From assembly GCA_021850745.1 (NCBI GenBank), contig JAJZKX010000060.1:1-8049 (forward strand): DNA of 8,049 nt, read 5' to 3'. The DNA is from Thermoplasmata archaeon (GTDB lineage Archaea; Thermoplasmatota; Thermoplasmata; Thermoplasmatales; Thermoplasmataceae). Positions within the stretch are counted from its first letter, which is position 1. Every line of letters starts with the position of its first letter. Of the stretch, positions 5,583 to 8,049 are shown in pieces. The notes under the pieces were generated by a model. It had not been told where the DNA came from, did not search any database, and saw only the letters and a program-made list of their open reading frames with translations. A program made the position numbers and the translations under genes.

Positions 5583-6638
5583 GTGGATTATGAATCAATG
5601 ATGGTGGAGAACCCCGATGATTTGAAGGACGAAGCATTTCTCAGGTATGTCAGAAGGATCTCCCTTCAGAATACAATTTACATCTATGTTTCCTCAGCAC
5701 TCCAGGTTGTTCTATTTGTGGGATATCTCCTGACCCGTTCCCTTATATTCCCGATCCTCGTGGTCCCGTCAACAGTGATATTTTTCTATTCATTCAGCAG
5801 AATGGGCTATTCCATCTATCTGAAGCTAGCCGGAGGCACGATGCCATTCTCAAGCTTTTTAAGGATCAGACACCGGCTGGCGATAATTCCTCCTATCCTT
5901 TCTGTAGGACTTTACTTATTCATTTACCCTGAAGTTTCATCAGAACTGTGGTTCAGGGTTCTTGTGGTTGTCGGCTTCAATTTACTAGTAATTTTGAGAA
6001 TATACTATTCTTTCCACAGAGAAAAACTAATGATAGCGGATCGTTGGAGAAGGACTTCAAGGAACATGGAGATTGAAAGGCTTATTGAGGCAGATCTGCC
6101 CAGATTCAGCGTGGGGGTTCCCGTTGTACTTGTCTACAGCGGTTCCAGAACAGGTTCTGCAAATGCTTCCAGTGTTGGCTTACGCAGGCCCATAATAATG
6201 GTTGCAGATACCCTTATATCTGCGCTGACCAGGGATGAGCTTCTGGGAATTCTTTCTCACGAACTTGGACATGCAGTTCATCATGATTCAATGAAATCGT
6301 TCATATCAACAACCCTGGCACTTCTCATACTGGGCGATGTATCGTTATACGCATGGTTAAAAAATATAGCACCAACGGTCCTGATTATCATTTGGGTTTT
6401 ATTTGCCATAGTAATATATTACAGGTTAATCCTTATTCATATGATGAGGAGATTTGAGATCAGAGCCGACAGATTCTCAGCCGCTGAATGCAATCAAGGT
6501 GCCAACCTAGTAAAAGGGCTTCTGAGGCTGAGGGAAGTCAACCGTATCCCCAGGAAATTGCCGAGAAACATTGTCACAGCACACCCCGATATTGATTTCA
6601 GGCTGAAGGAGATCTGGAAATATTCACCTAAGGAGTGA
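5583..6638 (+). CDS. Membrane-bound M48 family (HtpX-like) zinc metallopeptidase
   Basis: In this 351-residue protein the zinc motif is H226-E-L-G-H230 within L-S-H-E-L-G-H-A-V-H-H-D. The third ligand is E292 in F-E-I-R-A-D-R-F-S-A, the M48 ExxAD signature. A C-terminal A-H-P-D-I-D-F-R-L-K-E-I (333-344) matches the family's THPxxxxRI motif. Hydrophobic segments near 32-53, 55-72, 99-116 and 122-142 precede the catalytic region, and two more (about 243-258 and 262-285) lie between HExxH and E292. Such enzymes degrade misfolded membrane proteins or process membrane substrates on the cytoplasmic side. HtpX is usually about 290 residues with fewer N-terminal helices, so this is a longer, archaeal-style variant. 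It starts at GTG with an SD-like site; ATG at 5598 is an alternative. It is divergent from the thiolase operon, and its stop abuts that of the next, convergent gene. Confidence 0.9.
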   Translation: MDYESMMVENPDDLKDEAFLRYVRRISLQNTIYIYVSSALQVVLFVGYLLTRSLIFPILVVPSTVIFFYSFSRMGYSIYLKLAGGTMPFSSFLRIRHRLAIIPPILSVGLYLFIYPEVSSELWFRVLVVVGFNLLVILRIYYSFHREKLMIADRWRRTSRNMEIERLIEADLPRFSVGVPVVLVYSGSRTGSANASSVGLRRPIIMVADTLISALTRDELLGILSHELGHAVHHDSMKSFISTTLALLILGDVSLYAWLKNIAPTVLIIIWVLFAIVIYYRLILIHMMRRFEIRADRFSAAECNQGANLVKGLLRLREVNRIPRKLPRNIVTAHPDIDFRLKEIWKYSPKE

Positions 6639-6908
6639 TCAGAGGCTTTCAGGCTCGATCCCAGTCAATTTCTTCATGTCTCCGGCCCAGAGGTGAGCCC
6701 TGCACACGGTGATCTCCTTATCCCCGACGAAAAGGGTTGAAGTAGTCATGGACGTTTTTCTGAATGCAATTCTCTTCATCCCGGACAGCGGAAGTGCGAA
6801 CGACTCCCCCTTTCTTGAGACAAAGTACAGAGAGGAACCTGTTAATTTGAGAGTCCCCTTAAATCCGTTTACAAGGGCCATATCTATCCTCACATAATCA
6901 TTCTGCAA
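6639..6908 (-). CDS. Small PH/GRAM-like domain protein, function unknown
   Basis: This 89-residue soluble protein has no membrane segment. Alternating hydrophobic residues suggest a run of beta strands: G-T-L-K-L-T-G-S-S-L-Y-F-V-S (18-31), F-A-L-P-L-S-G-M-K-R-I-A-F (37-49), then S-T-L-F-V-G-D-K-E-I-T-V (57-68), and a C-terminal helix (73-81). This order resembles PH/GRAM folds, whose signature is a GxLxLTxxxLxF strand pair followed by a conserved I/L-P-L-x-x-I strand. The resemblance is by eye only, so the fold is tentative. The start is TTG, chosen because AGGAGG lies 6 nt before it; the first in-frame ATG is at codon 10 and lacks such a site. The first 11 bp overlap the end of the amino-acid permease, so the two are probably co-translated. 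A role in modulating or anchoring at that permease is speculation. Confidence 0.72.
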   Translation of the reverse strand: MQNDYVRIDMALVNGFKGTLKLTGSSLYFVSRKGESFALPLSGMKRIAFRKTSMTTSTLFVGDKEITVCRAHLWAGDMKKLTGIEPESL

Positions 6909-8049
6909 GTTTTTCCTCCTCCACGAGATTTACGGACTTTCCTGCCCGGGCAGCAACTTCAGGCTTTTTCCTGGCAATCCATCTTGCATATGAAAAGGCG
7001 AACAGGAGATAGATAATTGAGGCTATTATTGCGTCAGTTATGGGGAATACAGGAGGATAGATGGATTCAAAAAGCACCCATACGAAGATTATGGTAGCCA
7101 GCACAGGCAAGAGATAATGTTCTGCAATATGGATGAATATAAATATTCCTTTGTGACGCTCCTTGAGTCTGTAAAAAAGAGTCATGACGCTTGTGTTCAG
7201 CAGTATGTGGGTTATGATGAGACCGAATAATGCCAGGGTAGTAAGAAGATTGAATGTATTTCCCAGCACAAGCGAGGTTGCCGGATCAGACGCGGAGTGA
7301 CTGAAGAAATACATGAATGGGATGTGGACAAGAGAGGACACTATGAAAGTGGACCCTATTGCAAGGACAGAGGCAACACCGCCAATAAATATCAACGCCT
7401 TATGGGGCGTAACGTACCTTTCATGCAGCTGTCCAAAATAGGAGGGGAGCACGCCATCTCTCCCCATTGCAAAATATACTCTCCCTGCATTTGATTGCAT
7501 TGCAACGGAGTCAGAAAAGGCTGAATTAAAGGCAACAAGAGAAAGCATGATGCCACCAGCCGCTCCTGCATAGGCAGTTGCAACTATTATCCCAGGTATA
7601 TCTGCTGTTGCAAATGTGGTCATCAAGGATACCCCCCATCCAACAGTCAAGGCATATGCGACCTCTGTAAGAACTATACCGACGATTATAAGCCCAAATA
7701 CGAGACTTTTCGTGATTGCCCTGCTGTTCACTGCCTCCTCTCCCAGTGGTGCTGATCCCCCATAGCCAATAAAACTGGTAAGTCCGAATATCATGCCAAG
7801 CCCAAGCCCGCTCAGCGGACCCCCAACCTTGTCGAAGACGGGAGAGCTGACAAATGGATTGAAAACCTGCAATGTGTTGTCCTTCGCCTGCACTATTATG
7901 ATAAGTGAAAGGACAGCAAGAAAGATGATCTCAAAGAAAGCGGCGACGCGGATATACTTCATCTGTGGCCGTATTCCGAATATTGCCAGAAAGATTGGTG
8001 CGAGAATGAAGACGAGAATGAAGGGAATCCATATCCACCCGGGCATTGA
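6898..8049 (-). CDS. APC-superfamily amino-acid permease (5' end outside window)
   Basis: The frame is open through the right edge: the Met codon at 8046 is preceded by an in-frame Ser codon at the boundary, so it is probably internal. About 383 residues are visible. Numbering from that Met, a helix pair at 6-24 and 35-53 (with F-G-I-R-P between) resembles APC helices near 4-5. F-I-G-Y-G-G-S-A-P-L-G-E-E-A (92-105) is the unwound helix-6 substrate-binding motif. G-R-V-Y-F-A-M-G-R-D-G-V-L-P (188-201) with T-P-H-K-A (213-217) is the characteristic cytoplasmic loop after helix 8. Four further hydrophobic segments end near 355, followed by a charged tail. The missing N-terminus should hold three or four helices, for a total of about 480-520 residues. 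It likely imports or exchanges amino acids across the cytoplasmic membrane; the substrate is unresolved. It overlaps the PH-like gene by 11 bp. Confidence 0.92.
   Translation of the reverse strand, partial: SMPGWIWIPFILVFILAPIFLAIFGIRPQMKYIRVAAFFEIIFLAVLSLIIIVQAKDNTLQVFNPFVSSPVFDKVGGPLSGLGLGMIFGLTSFIGYGGSAPLGEEAVNSRAITKSLVFGLIIVGIVLTEVAYALTVGWGVSLMTTFATADIPGIIVATAYAGAAGGIMLSLVAFNSAFSDSVAMQSNAGRVYFAMGRDGVLPSYFGQLHERYVTPHKALIFIGGVASVLAIGSTFIVSSLVHIPFMYFFSHSASDPATSLVLGNTFNLLTTLALFGLIITHILLNTSVMTLFYRLKERHKGIFIFIHIAEHYLLPVLATIIFVWVLFESIYPPVFPITDAIIASIIYLLFAFSYARWIARKKPEVAARAGKSVNLVEEEKLAE
6915..6920 (-). promoter_or_regulatory. Strong Shine-Dalgarno site for the TTG-initiated PH-like gene
   Basis: AGGAGG on the minus strand, with a 6-nt spacer (AAAAAC) before TTG at 6908. 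It lies within the permease's closing Glu codons (V-E-E-E-K-L-A-E), so coding and initiation signals overlap. It is the strongest SD site I see in the window and fixes an otherwise unlikely start codon. Confidence 0.75.

Overview
The window reads as a stretch of archaeal chromosome. Three promoters have an A/T-rich TATA-like element about 24-29 bp upstream of the start codon and no Shine-Dalgarno site (leaderless or near-leaderless transcripts). Arginine is mostly AGG/AGA, isoleucine ATA is common, and a thiolase is paired with a DUF35 zinc-ribbon/OB-fold partner in the archaeal manner. Moderate GC and this gene mix fit a Thermoplasmatales-like euryarchaeon; that placement is inference, because no rRNA or other taxonomic marker is present. 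I see no IS element, CRISPR array, tRNA or rRNA.

Bases 1-3219 form a drug-efflux module. A YajR-like 12-helix MFS transporter (minus strand, running off the left edge) is divergent from a MarR-family regulator, which overlaps by ATGA a second, DHA2/EmrB-like MFS exporter. The 58-bp divergent spacer holds three copies of an ACTAAT/ATTAGT half-site around one TATA element, as expected if the MarR protein controls itself and both pumps. Two T7 runs end the unit.

Bases 3326-3889 hold a stand-alone sedoheptulose-7-phosphate isomerase (gmhA) with its own TATA element and all expected metal/catalytic residues. It converges on the next operon across 151 bp of apparently non-coding DNA.

Bases 4041-5485 (minus) hold an SCP2-type thiolase overlapping by ATGA a very short DUF35 protein. 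The thiolase has Ser79 where the nucleophilic cysteine is expected, yet keeps the other family motifs. This is the most interesting point in the window: it may be a thiolase/DUF35 complex doing chemistry other than ordinary acetoacetyl-CoA synthesis.

Bases 5486-6638 hold a divergent spacer with a perfect 17-bp dyad, then a membrane M48 (HtpX-like) metallopeptidase. Its stop codon abuts the stop of a convergent small PH/GRAM-like protein (6639-6908). That protein starts at TTG inside the end of an APC-family amino-acid permease (6898-8049, minus, N-terminus beyond the right edge), directed by a strong AGGAGG site.
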